Shown: positions 10,697 through 22,025 of the stretch, piece by piece | Layout of the letters: every line of letters begins with the position of its first letter | Position numbering within the stretch: position 1 is the stretch's first letter | Origin: Boesenbergia rotunda | Taxonomy: Eukaryota > Streptophyta > Magnoliopsida > Zingiberales > Zingiberaceae | Length of the DNA stretch: 64,000 nt | Assembly: GCA_024364735.1 (NCBI GenBank) | Contig: JAGFNQ010002309.1 | Span: forward strand, 147,182 to 211,181 | Direction: 5' to 3' | The notes under the pieces: model-generated | Seen by the model: only the letters and a program-made list of their open reading frames with translations | Told to the model about the DNA's origin: nothing | Databases searched by the model: none | Translations under genes and position numbers: made by a program

Positions 10697-12048
10697 TGTT
10701 GGATCGAGAAAACCGATAGAGGGGGGTGAATATCGGAAATCATTTTTCGGAAAATTTAGAGCAAGTACGCAGCGGAAATTAAGAATAACAACACAGAGAC
10801 ACGGTCGATTTTACTTGGTTCGGAGCCTGGGTCGACTCCTACTCCAAGGCCCACGGTCGTTGACCGTTTACTTTGGGCAATTCTATATGAGGTGTAAGTA
10901 GTTTACAAAAGATTATTACAGAATTAAGTACAGTAAACTTAAATCGCTCTTTTACCGACGTCCGTGGTAGATCGACTTTTTAGGAGCAGCGGGATGTCGT
11001 CGGCTCGAGTTGGAAGGATTCCGAGGCGAAGCGCGAGAGCAGAAGAGCGTAGAAGCGTTGATTGGAAGTTGTTATTGAAGCTTGGGGTCGAGGGCCCTTT
11101 ATATAGGGCCTGGGGGCGCCCGTGACGTCGAGGGCGTCCCCCCCACGTGTCACCCGATCCGCCAATTCCTCGGTCAGCGTCTGATCCCTTTATCTTCAGG
11201 ATCCACTTTGACCGGGGCGCTCGGAGCGCTGGGGGCGCCCGGGTTGACCGGGTCAAACTCTATCCCTTGTCTTCGCGAGGGTATGCTTCGGTAACTGGCA
11301 CTGGGGGCGCCCGCAGCGCAGGGGGCGCCCGGGAGCATGGGGGCGCCCGGGAGCACGGGGCGCCCGGGAGTTGTACTGTCGAAGCCTGTTTTTGTAACTT
11401 GTGTTTTGTGTTCACCATGGGGGCGCCCGGGACACTCCGGGTGCCCTAGTCAGCTGTTGCCTCATTCCTTTGAGGCTCTCTGAGCTGCAGACACATTCCT
11501 TCGGTCCTACATCCAGGGTTAGTCCAAAACACAATGAAACAATAAAATATTTATTTATACAGCCTTAGCTGTCTTGGTTCTGACTTTGGATCTCCAAAAT
11601 GGAGCCCTAGGTCGAACCGACGCCTACTGTTCCCTCGACGGGGAACGCGTCCTCACCTACTCCTCTCGGGAGAATATACCTGATGCCAACCGCTCCTTTG
11701 GTTGGACTTTTTCCTGGCGATCCTTTGCCAGGTCTTGGATACCGAGCTATCCTTCGCCCAGTGCCTAGCATTCCTTCACTAGGGCTTCAGTTCCAAGCTG
11801 TCCTTCGCCTGGCGCCTAGCAGTCCTTCGCTAGGTTTTTTTATCTTGGTATTCCTTCGCCAAGTGCCTAGCAGTCCTTTGCTAGGGCTTTTTATCCTAGC
11901 AGCCCTTCGCCAGGTGCCTAGCAGCCCTTCGCTAGGACTTTTCCTGCGCACTCAAGTAACATTGTTAGATAACAATTAAGACTTAACTTTTGAACCCTGT
12001 TGCCATTATCAAAACATAGGTTTGACTTTAGTGCTCACTGCACCAACA
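10697..12048 (-). mobile_element. 3' LTR of element B (SIRE-type, 1352 bp)
   Basis: The complement runs from TGTTGGTGC (12048) to TTTCTCGATCCAACA (10697) and is preceded by the PPT at 12049. A TATATAAA box (complement of 11098-11105) follows GGGCGCCCGG modules (11110-11450), as in other LTRs of the group. A tandem array related to the 51-bp unit lies at 11700-11945. The left flank is agaac. The right partner is absent because B is truncated. Confidence 0.9.
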
Positions 12049-12063
12049 ATCTCCCCCTTTTTG
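12049..12063 (-). other. Polypurine tract of element B
   Basis: The complement reads AAAAGGGGGAGAT directly before the LTR TG. Confidence 0.85.
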
Positions 12064-13410
12064 ATTTATGGCAACCCTAGTTTAAAAAGTTAAGTTTAAT
12101 CAAAAGCATAAAAATTTGTTCCCTCCCCCTGGAGAGAATCTCCCCCTAGATTTTTCAAAATTTCGTGGGGTAAAAAAAATTTACTTAGATTTTGTACTTT
12201 GAAAACTTAAGTTGGATATTTGGAAATCTTTTGATAACTTAAGTTTTAAAAGTATATAGAGGAATTTTTGAAAGCATGAGTTTAGAGTACTCAAAAGTTT
12301 TGAAAACTTTTAAGTTAAGTACTTAGTAATTTTTGAAAAACTTAAGCTTAAGGTACTTACAATAACTTAGTAAAAGTTTTGAAAAACACTTCAGCTTAAA
12401 GTACTTATTAAAGCTTTAGTACTTTTGAAAAACTTAGTTCTTAATAAGCTTAAGTACTTAATAGATTTTTCTTTAAAAACAAAGGACTTAAGTATTCCTA
12501 GAAAGGTTTTGAAAAGTAGCTAACCCTTTTTTTTAAAAAAACTTTTTGAGAGTTTGAAAAAAAATTGACAATTTTGAACTCTTTGAACTCTCTCTTTTCC
12601 TCTTTGAACTCTCTCTTTTCCTATCTCTTCCCCTTTGCCATATATCAAAAACAGATAAATATTGTAGAAATTAATTTGTAAAAAAAATATTCATATGATT
12701 TTGCTGTACTGAACCAAGACTTAGACCAAATCAGTTAATTTTCTCTTGTAGGGACCTGTCTAACCCATTTAGCTACTTACTAACTGTTATAAGCAGTAGT
12801 TTTTGCTAGGGTTAGTCAAGTTAAGTGTTTCTGTTCAAGTTAGATTTTCTAAACTTGACACTTGACTGGATTGCTGTAAAAGTTGTATTTAGTGCCCCAA
12901 TTACTGCAAATGCACTGACTTAAAGCATCTTGAATTAAGGCAAAGACCTAAGCATCTCAACCCTTTCTAGGATATCAATCAACAAGTATCCTAAAGTGCT
13001 TGTGAGATGCTGGCTTCTAAGTCTATAGGTGCATGCAGTTCTAGGGTTAGGGCCTAAGCTAAGTCCATTTGCGAAAAAGCCCTAGCTTTGAAAGGGGGTA
13101 GTTGTGAAATAAAACTAAGTCGGAAAAAAAATTTAAAATAAACTGATTTTGAAATTAACTAAAACAGTTTTTCAAAATTTTTAGAAACTGATTTTTAAAT
13201 CAAGTAAAGGAGAAAGAAAATCAACAGTAGAGTTAATCTATTCTAAGAGCACAATCCTAACTGCCGAATTGACAAGAAACCAGTAATCATAAGCTAGTCA
13301 ACATAGAATAAAGCAGGTACTCAAGGTTCAACACAGTCATACAGTCAAACATAAGTCAACCCTACTGAGTAGGGGCAGTCAAATAGGTACTGGTACAATA
13401 CTAATCAAAT
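12064..13410 (-). other. Non-coding 3' spacer of element B
   Basis: 12064-12640 is A/T-rich with TTTTGAAAA words. 12640-13110 matches, in reverse, the region after pol in H (36090-36550), including the AGATGCTGGCTTCTA and CTAGGGTTAGGGCCTAAG blocks. No gene is seen. The match shows that B and H share ancestry 3' of pol. Confidence 0.7.
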
Positions 13411-14586
13411 CTAGGACGAGGGACCGGGATGATCAGATGGGCCCGGCTGCCATGAATCGAATCGTGCCATCATTTCAATGAATCGTGCATCAGCCACTTC
13501 TCGATCGGCTCGACGAGCGTCCATCTGCTCTATATGATAGGCTTCGACCTCCTCACGGAGACTCTGAACCTATGTCTCTAAATGTGTCACTCTCTGGTAG
13601 AGTGTCGGTGGAGCGGACTCGTCGATGTGTGCTCGGGCTGCTGCAGCCATGTCTCCAACGTCGACGTCAACCTCCTCGTCTGAGTCGATTGGAGCCCCAG
13701 CCTGCTGTCGTCTCCAACTAAGAACCCCGGTGGCCGATACCTCTAGACCTGCTAACGAGAAGTTCCTAAATCCTATCTCATCAAAGTCGGTCATAGCAGT
13801 TATTTCACCCACGGTTATGTCACGACCGTGGTAATGAAGGAGAGAGGTGATAATGTGACAGAATGGAGTACACACTCGTCCCTGGGTCGTGACACTGGAC
13901 GCATGTAGAATAGTATGAAACATGTGTAGTCCAATGTCTAGGTCAAGGTGATGGACTAGTGCATACAGAAGAAAGGCATGAAAGGGTCGCATGATCCCGA
14001 GATCTCTAGTGGAGAGTGGTAGGATACAGCGGACCAGGACTCTGTACAAGGCATAGTCCTGTGCCTGAAGGTCAACGGCTTGGAAACGTCTATTTGCGGG
14101 GAGTCTAGCTTCCCTATAGAAGTAGGCATGAATAGTATCTAAGGTAATGTGAGAATAGGGAGGGTCAAATGGAGGATTCCTAGGTGGATAGCAGCAAAAT
14201 GTGGACTGAGAGGGTCGTAGTCCAAGGAATTGGTTTAACAAAGTAGGGGTTATAGACAGAGGGATCCCTTGGACAGTAGTGTGAAACATAAGATTATCTT
14301 GTCGAATTATATTATTGTAGAATTCTGCACATAAAGATTCATTAATGGTATGAGTGCAGAAGACAAGATTATCTAACTGATAGAAGTTGATAATATTCAT
14401 AGCTACGGGGCTTGATTGGGTGAAGAAGTGCCTATTAAGATAACTTGTTTTAATGGGCTTGTAAATAGTTTGAGCAAACTTATTGCATAATTCTAGGGTA
14501 GGGAATCTAGGGTCAGGACTTGGTTCGGCACCGGGGTTGACCGGGTTTGGTCGGCGTCTTCTAAGTTGAGGAAATTTAAGAAGCAT
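13411..14586 (-). pseudogene. Env-position ORF with a plant transposon-protein (PF20167-like) domain
   Basis: An ATG at 14586 opens 338 codons to a TAG at 13570-13572. The same frame then runs on to a TAG at 13411, giving about 391 codons with one internal amber. Residues about 45-260 contain AEFYNN, a VQGIPLSITP...LLNQFLGL stretch and a following mixed helical region, the pattern of the putative plant transposon protein domain (PF20167) that often occupies the env position of plant retrotransposons. An acidic DSDEEVDVDVGD segment follows at about 300. Past the amber the frame continues with a heptad-like, charged helix. I see no signal peptide or transmembrane segment, so this is not a typical envelope glycoprotein. 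The amber fits CAG to TAG. A short upstream frame starting MPPRAAR (ATG 14662) overlaps the start and could be a uORF or an alternative exon. Function unknown. Confidence 0.7.
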
Positions 14587-14757
14587 GAGGATATTGCATT
14601 AAAAATAAGTTTAAATGCAATAAAAATAAATAAGAATTATTCCGGGCAGCTCGGGGAGGCATGGTTGAGGATGAGGACTTGCAAGATCTCCTTGGAGTGA
14701 AGGAAGTGAAGAAGGGAGTTGATTTTGGTGTGGGAAGAGAAGGGGAATTCGGGTGCC

Positions 14758-15025
14758 TTATATAGGCACATCAACGGGGGCGCCCGGGAGCTTCCGGGCG
14801 CCTTGGTCAGTGGATACTGCCAAAGGCAGTACCTTTGACTGGTTGGGGGCGCCCGGGACAGCCCGGGCACCCTCAACAGGGTGCTTTTGCAGCTTTTGCT
14901 GCATTGGATGTGATGGGGGCGCCCGCATGGTTCCGGGCACCCTAGTCAAGGGCATAGGCAGCTTTTTGTCTCGAGGGTTGGAAAAGGTATGGGAGGGGGC
15001 GCCCGTGTGGTCCCGGGCGCCCGGA
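14758..15025 (-). promoter_or_regulatory. Internal LTR-like promoter upstream of the env-position ORF
   Basis: In the minus direction four GGGCGCCCGG...CCGGGCGCC-type palindromic modules (15025-14776) lead to CCTATATAAGGC (complement of 14757-14766). About 95 bp of CT-rich leader to the upstream ATG, or 170 bp to the ORF ATG, then follow. The same order of GC modules, TATA and leader is seen in LTR B (11450 to 11098). This suggests the ORF has a separate promoter copied from, or convergent with, U3. It is inferred from sequence only. Confidence 0.6.
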
Positions 15026-15065
15026 ATAGAATAGGTAAAGACGAATTTTGTGTCTTGTCTACCTT

Positions 15066-15260
15066 TAACCATGGTTTAATCGGTTTGACCATGGTTTGAA
15101 TTGATTTGACTGTTTTGACTGTGGTTTGACCGTGTTAACCATGCTTTGACCACGTTTACCTTGGTTTGACTATGTTGACCATGGTTTGACTGCTTTGACC
15201 ATGGTTTGACTTTTGACTGTATTGACCATGGTTTGACTATGGTTTGACCAAGTTGACTAC
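15066..15260. repeat. Minisatellite of TTGACCATGGTTTGAC units
   Basis: About twelve degenerate units of about 14-17 bp centred on the palindromic CCATGG. It lies directly upstream of the GC modules of the internal promoter of B. Confidence 0.8.
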
Positions 15261-15889
15261 AATATAGGTATTAAAGTAACTATAATTGAGTTTATTTTTA
15301 CTGTCTCACCCAATCTAGGGTTTTCAATCACGTTAGCCTTATAGGTTTCGTGAGACAGGTAAAAGATTTTTTGAAAACCATTATTTATTTTGAAAATCTT
15401 AATTAATTTTGAAAACATTTCAATTTATTTTGAAAGAGAATGTTTGAATCTATACTTAACTGAAAGTTTGTGTTAGATTTGAATTTTACAAAAAGTAATT
15501 TGAATTTGAAACTCAAAAATTGGCTTCCAGGTCTTGGCGAGGCACTAGGCCTTCTTTGGCCGTAGCCTTATTGGATCATCAACCCTTTCCTTGACAAAGT
15601 CATTTAATGAAGTTTCATTTTCAAAATTAATCTTTGAAAAAGTTCTGGTCTAACTAGTTTGGATTTTGGATCGGTAGCTTCGGCTAGTTTCACCAGTCTA
15701 AAGAGACCAAGTGAACTTGATCTTATTAGAATTGGTTTCCCTAACGTACTATCATCTCACCTCCACCCAATACTATGTTGTCAAGTTTCAGTTAAGTTTG
15801 TTTAGTCCTTAAACTAACCTAAGTCTAAGCATGGTTAATTGCAGAAATTTAAATAAACAATCAATCAGGCAAATTGCAAGAATATAATT
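15261..15889 (-). other. Gag-to-ORF spacer of element B
   Basis: It holds the GTCTCACCC...GTGAGAC inverted pair (15300-15360) and the block complementary to CGCCAAGACCTGGAAGCCAA (15522-15545), both shared with A, D, G and the start of H. In H this block directly precedes the protease, so B lost pol just downstream of it. No open frame. Confidence 0.65.
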
Positions 15890-17049
15890 CTATTTAACAA
15901 TAAAAATAGTTTTTAATTTTGCTCTCCCTGGACTATAGCCACGATAATGATTAGGCAAGATGTGAATCTTGTCCTTGGGGATCCAATATTGATTTGATCC
16001 AGTTGGTTGGTTCAGGCACAGTTTAGGTACCCATGCCTGAACTTTACCTCTGGACTGATTCAGTACAACAAAATACGATCTTTGTCGGGGTTTGGTTCTG
16101 TAGCCAAGTCCGGATCGATTTAGAACGGACTTCTATATTCCAAGAATCATGTCAAGATTTTTGGAACCAGAAGTAAATCGTTCTAAGGCCGCTCTAAGAT
16201 CCTTAACCTGAGTTTTCAGGGAGGAGTTTTCTTTCTCAAGTTTTTCAACTTGAGTAGAAGTTCCTTCTTGAATGTTCTCGGTTAATGATTTAGAGTCAGC
16301 TCCCTCTTTCAGGAGTTTTACTTCCTGTCGGAGGGATTCGCCTCGGAGTTTGGCTTTCGCTAAGTCTCGAGAAAGATAAGAGATAAGTTCGTTTAATTGA
16401 CGTTTATTAAAACCGCTTACCTTGATTTCGCCGTCTTCTGAAAAGGTTAGCTTGCCGTCGTCCTTTTCTGATTCAGACTCGGTCTCGACTTCTTCTGAGG
16501 CGGTCAGGGCTAGAAGGTTGGACTGGGGTGCTTCTTCTTCTTCTTCTGAGGAAGATTCGTCCCAGGTCGCTTGGAGTGCCTTTTTCCGTCTTGTTTTCTT
16601 GGACTCCTTTAGAATTGGACATTCTGTCTTGTAGTGGTCCTTCTTCTTGCACTCGTAGCAGGTTACGTTGGGCTTGTGTTTGTCACTTGCTGGTTCAGCT
16701 GGTTCGTCCTTTCTTCGGCTTGTCCTCTGTGTGTTGGCTTGGTTCTTCAATTTTTTATAATAACTTTGGGCTAGTCGGACCAGCTCAGATTGATCTCCTT
16801 CTTCATCTTCTGCGTCTGAGTTTGAGGTAGACTCGGGTTCAGGTTGAGGTTTCTTCTTTGTCGATCTTCCAGTTTTTCCTGCAAAAAAGGCAATACTCTT
16901 CTCGGCCATATTGCAGTTAGTCTGTTCATGAAGTTCTAACTCAGAAAACAATTCATCTAATTTAATTTTAGAGAGATCCCTTGAAACCTTGTATGCATCT
17001 ACCATAGATGCCCACAAGGTATTTCTAGGGAATGCGTTTAGGGCATACC
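15890..17049 (-). pseudogene. gag: SIRE-type gag of element B, N-terminally truncated
   Basis: Encodes the nucleocapsid/capsid part of a Ty1/copia Gag. The visible frame begins within WASMVDAYKVSRDLSKIKLD, the conserved capsid C-terminal segment, then a Lys/Glu-rich linker with SNSDAEDEEGD. One CCHC zinc knuckle (CYECKKKDHYKTECP) follows, then an acidic SSSEEEEE stretch and a long coiled coil. A TAG at 16133-16135 interrupts the frame, but it continues in phase to a TAG at 15890 through a segment ending in VQAWVPK and NQYWIPKDK, as SIRE Gags do. The N-terminal half of capsid is missing because a TGTTAG-family LTR enters at 17050. The amber is readable as CAG to TAG. Confidence 0.85.
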
Positions 17050-18260
17050 TGTTAGTGAGAGCCCTAGAGCCAATCATATGATGATTACTTTTTTGGACTC
17101 ATTGTATCATATTCTTGTATTTATATTTTTTATATATAAAGGCATTTCTTATGGTTATTGTACTTATGTGTATTGGTGCCAAATAACTTAGTATAATAAC
17201 GTCCTTGAGTAGAAGGTTCTTATCTATATCAATCGATTAGTTGAATCGATAGTGAGATGATATAGAGAACACTACTTTTAATTATTCCTAGTCAAGTATT
17301 AACATTCAAGGACAATGTTAATGCATAGAGACTAGCATGTAGGTCAACATGATGACTTGATCTCACAAGTCAAGGATATGAGATATCAAGTTGACACATG
17401 GGTATACATTAGGGAATGTATACTGAATGGCCCGCCATGAGAAAGTATCATGGATCGTTATATGAGTGTCATATACTTTCTCATGTGACTATTAGTATGA
17501 CTATTAGTCCTTAAACCTGAAGTCACCATAGTTCCCTACATAAGGAGTTATGTACTTTGGTTTCGTCAAACGTCACCCGTAACTGGGTGGACTATAAAGG
17601 CGATTACTGGGTATGTAACAAATTATGCGGAGGGATGTGAGTGATGTAGATGGGATCTATCCCTCCTATATGACGGGAGAGATATCATAGTCTTGATAGA
17701 GTGAGATCACTAAGTGCATGGCCATGCCCAAATAAGGCAATATGAGATATTGAGCTTATTTGATTATAGTGAGTCTACTTGGAGTTCAAGACACATAGAT
17801 TGATTGGAGGATGACACGGTCTATGCTTCATAGAAGATCAATCTAGATATCGAGGATAGAAGGACGTTGTCACATATTGTGATGGTCACAATTATTAGTC
17901 ACTATGGTGATGTTGGATCTCGACATTCTTGTAACTTGGGTAGCAATGATGTGTTGCTAGATACCTCTCATTGCTTATGTCCTTAAATAGGTTTAAGGGC
18001 ATTGCCAACGTTACAAGAACCTATAGGGTCACACACATAGAGCAATAGATGGAGAATAAGTCCATATGATGGACCGAGAGTAATGAAGTCAAAGTTTGAC
18101 TTTGGCTAAATATAGAAAGTCCATAAAAGGCAAGTTTGACTTGACTCAAATTAGACAACTTGAGTTGGACTCGAGTTTGATCCAAGTGTTGGATGAATCT
18201 AATCATGGGAGAATAATGAAGTCAAAGTTTGACTTTGGCTAAATATGGAAAGTCCATAAA
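17050..18260 (+). mobile_element. Truncated LTR of the TGTTAG copia family
   Basis: Starts TGTTAGTGAGAGCCC at the gag of B and follows the E LTR colinearly to about 18030. It then diverges into a tandem duplication: a segment of about 50 bp containing GTCAAAGTTTGACTTTGGC occurs at 18080-18138 and again at 18210-18260. It is cut at 18260 by a new LTR start, so neither TATA nor 3' end is present. Confidence 0.8.
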
Positions 18261-18662
18261 TGTAACACCCCAAATTTGTCAATGTAAAATCATGACAATG
18301 TATGAAAATGGTTATAATGAAATGATATAAATTTCATGCGATCACATGCTATGAAATGTTATGAATACATGAAATATTATATTCATGAAATATTATTATC
18401 ATAAAATATTATCATGAAATAGTATATGCATGAAATATTATTATCATGAAATATTATATTCATGAAATATTATTATCATGAAATATTAACATGAAATATT
18501 ATATTCATGAAATATTATCATCATGAAATATTATCATGAAATAGTATATGCATGAAATATTATTATCATGAAATATTATTATGAAATATTATATTCATGA
18601 AATATTATTATCATGAAATATTATCATGAAATATTAGATTCATGAAATATTATTAATATTAT
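18261..18662 (+). mobile_element. Start of a gypsy-like LTR with AT-rich satellite
   Basis: TGTAACACCCC is a common first block of Ty3/gypsy LTRs in plants. About 90 bp later the sequence becomes a tandem array of CATGAAATATTATTAT words (18350-18662) with a higher-order pattern of roughly 45-60 bp. The array ends at an unknown base, so its true length and what follows cannot be known. Confidence 0.55.
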
Positions 18663-18663
18663 N
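18663..18663. other. Single N: probable assembly junction
   Basis: The only ambiguous base in the window. It sits at the end of an AT-rich array and is followed directly by the interior of element H, without a 5' LTR, PBS or gag for H. Most likely it marks a collapsed repeat or a join rather than a one-base uncertainty. Confidence 0.7.
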
Positions 18664-19115
18664 CAAAATTTTTCAAGAAGTAATTTGAAAATGAATTTTC
18701 GGTAAAAGGCTTTGTCGAGGAAAGGGTTGTTGCTCCAATAAGGCTACGGCCAAAGAAGGCCTCTGTGCCTCGCCAAGACCTGGAAGCCAATTATCGAAAA
18801 TCAAATTCAATTGACTACTTGATAAATTTGAATCTAACACAAATTTTAAATTAAATCCTAGACTTAACATCTTTTCAAAATCAATAATCTTAACTCTACA
18901 ATTTTTTCAAAATTAATTCAACATTTTCAAAATTAACTGTCTTTCAAAAATTAAATATTTATTTTGGAAACCTGTCTCCCAAAACCCATAAGGTCAACAT
19001 GTTTGATAACTTTAAATGTGGGTGAGACTGCCTAGGTAGTGAAACTCAATTTAAGCTATCCCTAACTCTAATGGATCCAAATCAAAACATACTTTATGTG
19101 TAGGAACATAAAGAT
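18664..19115 (+). other. Pre-protease region of element H
   Basis: It contains, in direct orientation, the blocks found reversed in A, B, D and G: the GGCTACGGCCAAAGAAGGCC / CGCCAAGACCTGG block (18720-18800), A/T-rich sequence and the GTCTCCC...GTGAGAC pair (18968-19030). Gag and the 5' LTR are missing upstream because of the junction at 18663. No convincing open frame survives. Confidence 0.65.
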
Positions 19116-20315
19116 TTGGACTAGTGGATGTTGGATAGTGGATGCTCCAGACACATGACTGGGGATAAATTGAAGTTCACCAAAATCAAGTTCAAAAACC
19201 TAGGCTCAATAGCATTTGGCAACAATGCTACACTCAAAGTAATTGGGTCAGGTAACATTGAACATAATTCTGATTTCATTATTATGAAAGTGATATTGGT
19301 TGAAAATTTTAAATTCAATTTTCTTAGCATTAGTCAACTCTATGATACTGGTTATGTTGTTACCTTCACCAACTCTGACTGCCTTATTAGAAATCTACAA
19401 GACTCAGAGATAACACTTAAGGGTAGTAGGAAAAACAACGTTTACACTATTAATCTACCCATAGTACCAAAATGCTTTCTGACTCAATTAGAAGAATCTA
19501 ACCTTTGGCATAGGAGACTAGGTCACACTAATACCAAACTAATTTCAAAAATTACTCAACTTGGTTTAATTAAAGGTGTACCTAAAATTGAGAATTTTGA
19601 AAATACAATTTGTAACTCATGTAAACAAGGAAAACAAACTAAGTCAACTCATAAACCAACCCAATCAGACTTAACCCAAACCACAATTGAGCTCCTACAC
19701 CTTGACCTATTTGATTCACATGGAGCCAAGTCACTAAGCGGGAATCGGTACTGCTTAGTAATCATCGACGATTACTCTAGGTTTACCTGGGTTAGGTTCT
19801 TGAAAACTAAGGATGAAACCTTTAATTTATATAATGTCTTATGCAAAATAATTGAAAATCAAAATGATACTAAAATTAAAAGACTTAGGAGTGATCATGG
19901 GGGAGAGTTTGAAAATCAAAAATTTGAGGGGTTTTGCAAAATTATGGGTATATCCATGAGTTTTCCTGTCCTAGAATCCCCCAACAAAATGGGATAGTTG
20001 AGAGAAAGAATAGAACCCTTCAGGAATCTGCTAGGACCATGCTCAACGAATATAACCTAACTAACCAATTTTGGGCAGAAGCGGTAAATACATCATGTTA
20101 TATTCAAAATAGAGTATTAATTAATAGAAGACACAATAAGACACCCTATGAACTCTATTATCACATATTACCAAATTTACACTATTTAAGGGTTTTTGGG
20201 TGCAAAGTTCATATTTTGAATACTAAAGATTACCTAGGTAAGTTCCAATCAAAGTCAACCCTAGGGACTTTCTTAGGATATTCAACAACTAGTAGAGCTT
20301 ATAGGTGTAGGACCG
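19116..20315 (+). pseudogene. pol: SIRE-type pol of element H, part 1: protease and integrase
   Basis: The first frame (from about 19128) begins with the copia aspartic protease signature LDSGCSRHMTG. After about 110 residues comes the integrase zinc-binding region (LWHRRLGH...CNSCKQGK). The DDE core follows: LHLDLFD, then RSDHGGEF. Near 19950 a one-base indel shifts the frame. The second frame then carries HEFSCPRIPQQNGIVERKN with the catalytic Glu and the integrase C-terminal part to FLGYSTTSRAY. Element D enters at 20316, and the reading resumes at 34010. Length and order match autonomous SIRE pol. The frameshift makes this copy defective. Confidence 0.92.
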
Positions 20316-20334
20316 GTGTCGTCGATAGAGGGGG

Positions 20335-22010
20335 TGTTAGTAGGAGCCCTAGAGCCAATTATGTGATGATTGACTAAAGACATTTTATATCATATTCTAT
20401 TATTAATTAAGGCATGTTTGGTTATTATACTTACTTTGTATTTGTGCCAAATAACTAAGTATAATAATATCCTTGGGTAATAGGTTCTTATCTACATTAT
20501 ATCGATTGGTTGAATCGATAGTGACATAATGTAGAGAACACTTCTCTAAACCATTCCTAGTCAAGTATTAATATTCAAGGACAAGATTAATGCATGGAGA
20601 CTATCATGTAGGTCAACTGATGACTTGAGCTCACAAGTCATGGATATGTGATATCAAGTTGACACATGGGTATACATTGGAGAATGTGTACTGAATTGAC
20701 CCACCATGAGAAAATTTCATAGATTGTCATATGAGTGTCATAAACTTCCTTATGTGACTATTGGTATGAATATGCCTTAGACCTGAAGTCACTACGGTTT
20801 CCTACATAAGGAGTTATATACTTTGGTATCGTCAAACGTCACCCGTAACAGGGTGGACTATAAAGGTGATCACTGGGTATGTAATGAATTATGCGAAGGG
20901 ATGTGAGTGATATAGATGAAATCTATCCCTCCCATATGATGGGAGTGATATCTGTGGGCCCCTTGATCGAGTAGGACTACTAAAACGCATGGCCATACTC
21001 AAATGAGTCAATATGAGATATTGAGCTCGTTTGTTTGAGTGAGTCTACTCAGGGATCAAGAAATATAAGATTGACTGAGGATGACACGGTCTATGCCTCA
21101 TTGGTCAATCTAGATATCGAGGATAGAAGGACAAGGTCATACATTATCATTGTCATGGAGGATTAGTCGGATCTCGACTTTTCTTGTTACTTGGGTAGCA
21201 ATGATGCATTGCTAGATGCCGCTCATTGCTTATGTGTCTAAAGTTGTTTAGACACATTGCCAACGTTACGAGAACCTATTGTGTCACACACTAAGGACAC
21301 GATGCTTCAGAGATTAATTGATCTTGGTTTGACTAAGATTTGATTCGAATTGGATTAATTGAGTTAGACTCAAGTGAATCCAATTAGATTATGGGATTGA
21401 GTCTAATTTGAGTTAGACTCATCTAGATTAGACTCAACCACTTAATTATAGATAATATTCATTAAAGGGTTTAATAAATATTATTTAAGAGGAAGGCTAA
21501 GAGACATTCTATTCATTAGATGAATAGAATATTATGAGTCTCAAGGAATACCAAGAGGTTTGATATTCATTGGGTTTTATTATCATTAAGATGAGAGGAG
21601 CTGAAGGGACATAGACCCTTGGTATTCATTAGATGAGTATAAATACCCCCCCCCTGTCAAAGGCTAGGGTGTGCATCTCTATTCCTCTTCTTTCTTCCTC
21701 CTTGTCCATAACTCCCTAGTAGAGGTTCTTGTGCTTTGTGAACCATCCCAAGTTGCTAGCACAACTAAGATGGTTCTTCTCCGAGGCGTAGATCGTGTTC
21801 GTGTGGATACACATAGAGGCACAGAAAATTGAACGTGCAAGAGATCCGGTGAACCAATGGACTAGCGGGATAAGCGAAGGGCACGCGACAAAGGTATTCC
21901 TATAAGATAGGAGTTGTAGATCACTTTGTATGAGTTTTTCTTTCGCATGGATCGCTCGAGGGATCTTATTTTTGCTGCGATTTTGAATGTTTTTACCATA
22001 GATCCCTACA
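20335..22010 (+). mobile_element. 5' LTR of element E
   Basis: TGTTAGTAGGAGCCC to GATCCCTACA. A TATAAATA box at 21638-21645 is followed by an oligo-C run and a pyrimidine-rich leader, so U3 is about 1.3 kb and R-U5 about 0.35 kb. Confidence 0.92.
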
Positions 22011-22011
22011 A

Positions 22012-22025
22012 TGGTATCAAAGCCA
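22012..22025 (+). other. Primer binding site of element E (tRNA-iMet type)
   Basis: TGGTATCAAAGCCA one base after the 5' LTR. It matches the usual TGGTATCAGAGC site for initiator methionine tRNA with one change. Confidence 0.88.

Larger units (their letters stand above)
10697..17049 (-). mobile_element. Element B: non-autonomous SIRE derivative with gag and env-position ORF
   Basis: In element orientation: gag (17049-15890), conserved block (15720-15520), TTGACCATGG minisatellite (15260-15066), internal promoter (15025-14758), env-position ORF (14586-13411), block shared with H downstream of pol (13100-12950), A/T-rich spacer, PPT and 3' LTR. No protease, integrase or RT is present between gag and the env-position ORF. 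The 5' part, with N-terminal gag, leader and 5' LTR, is lost at 17049, where a copia LTR begins. Confidence 0.8.

Noticed and set aside
10939..11449. Overlapping Gly/Ala/Pro-rich frames in LTR B
   Set aside because: They follow the GGGCGCCCGG modules of U3 and are open in three frames. This is regulatory repeat, not coding.
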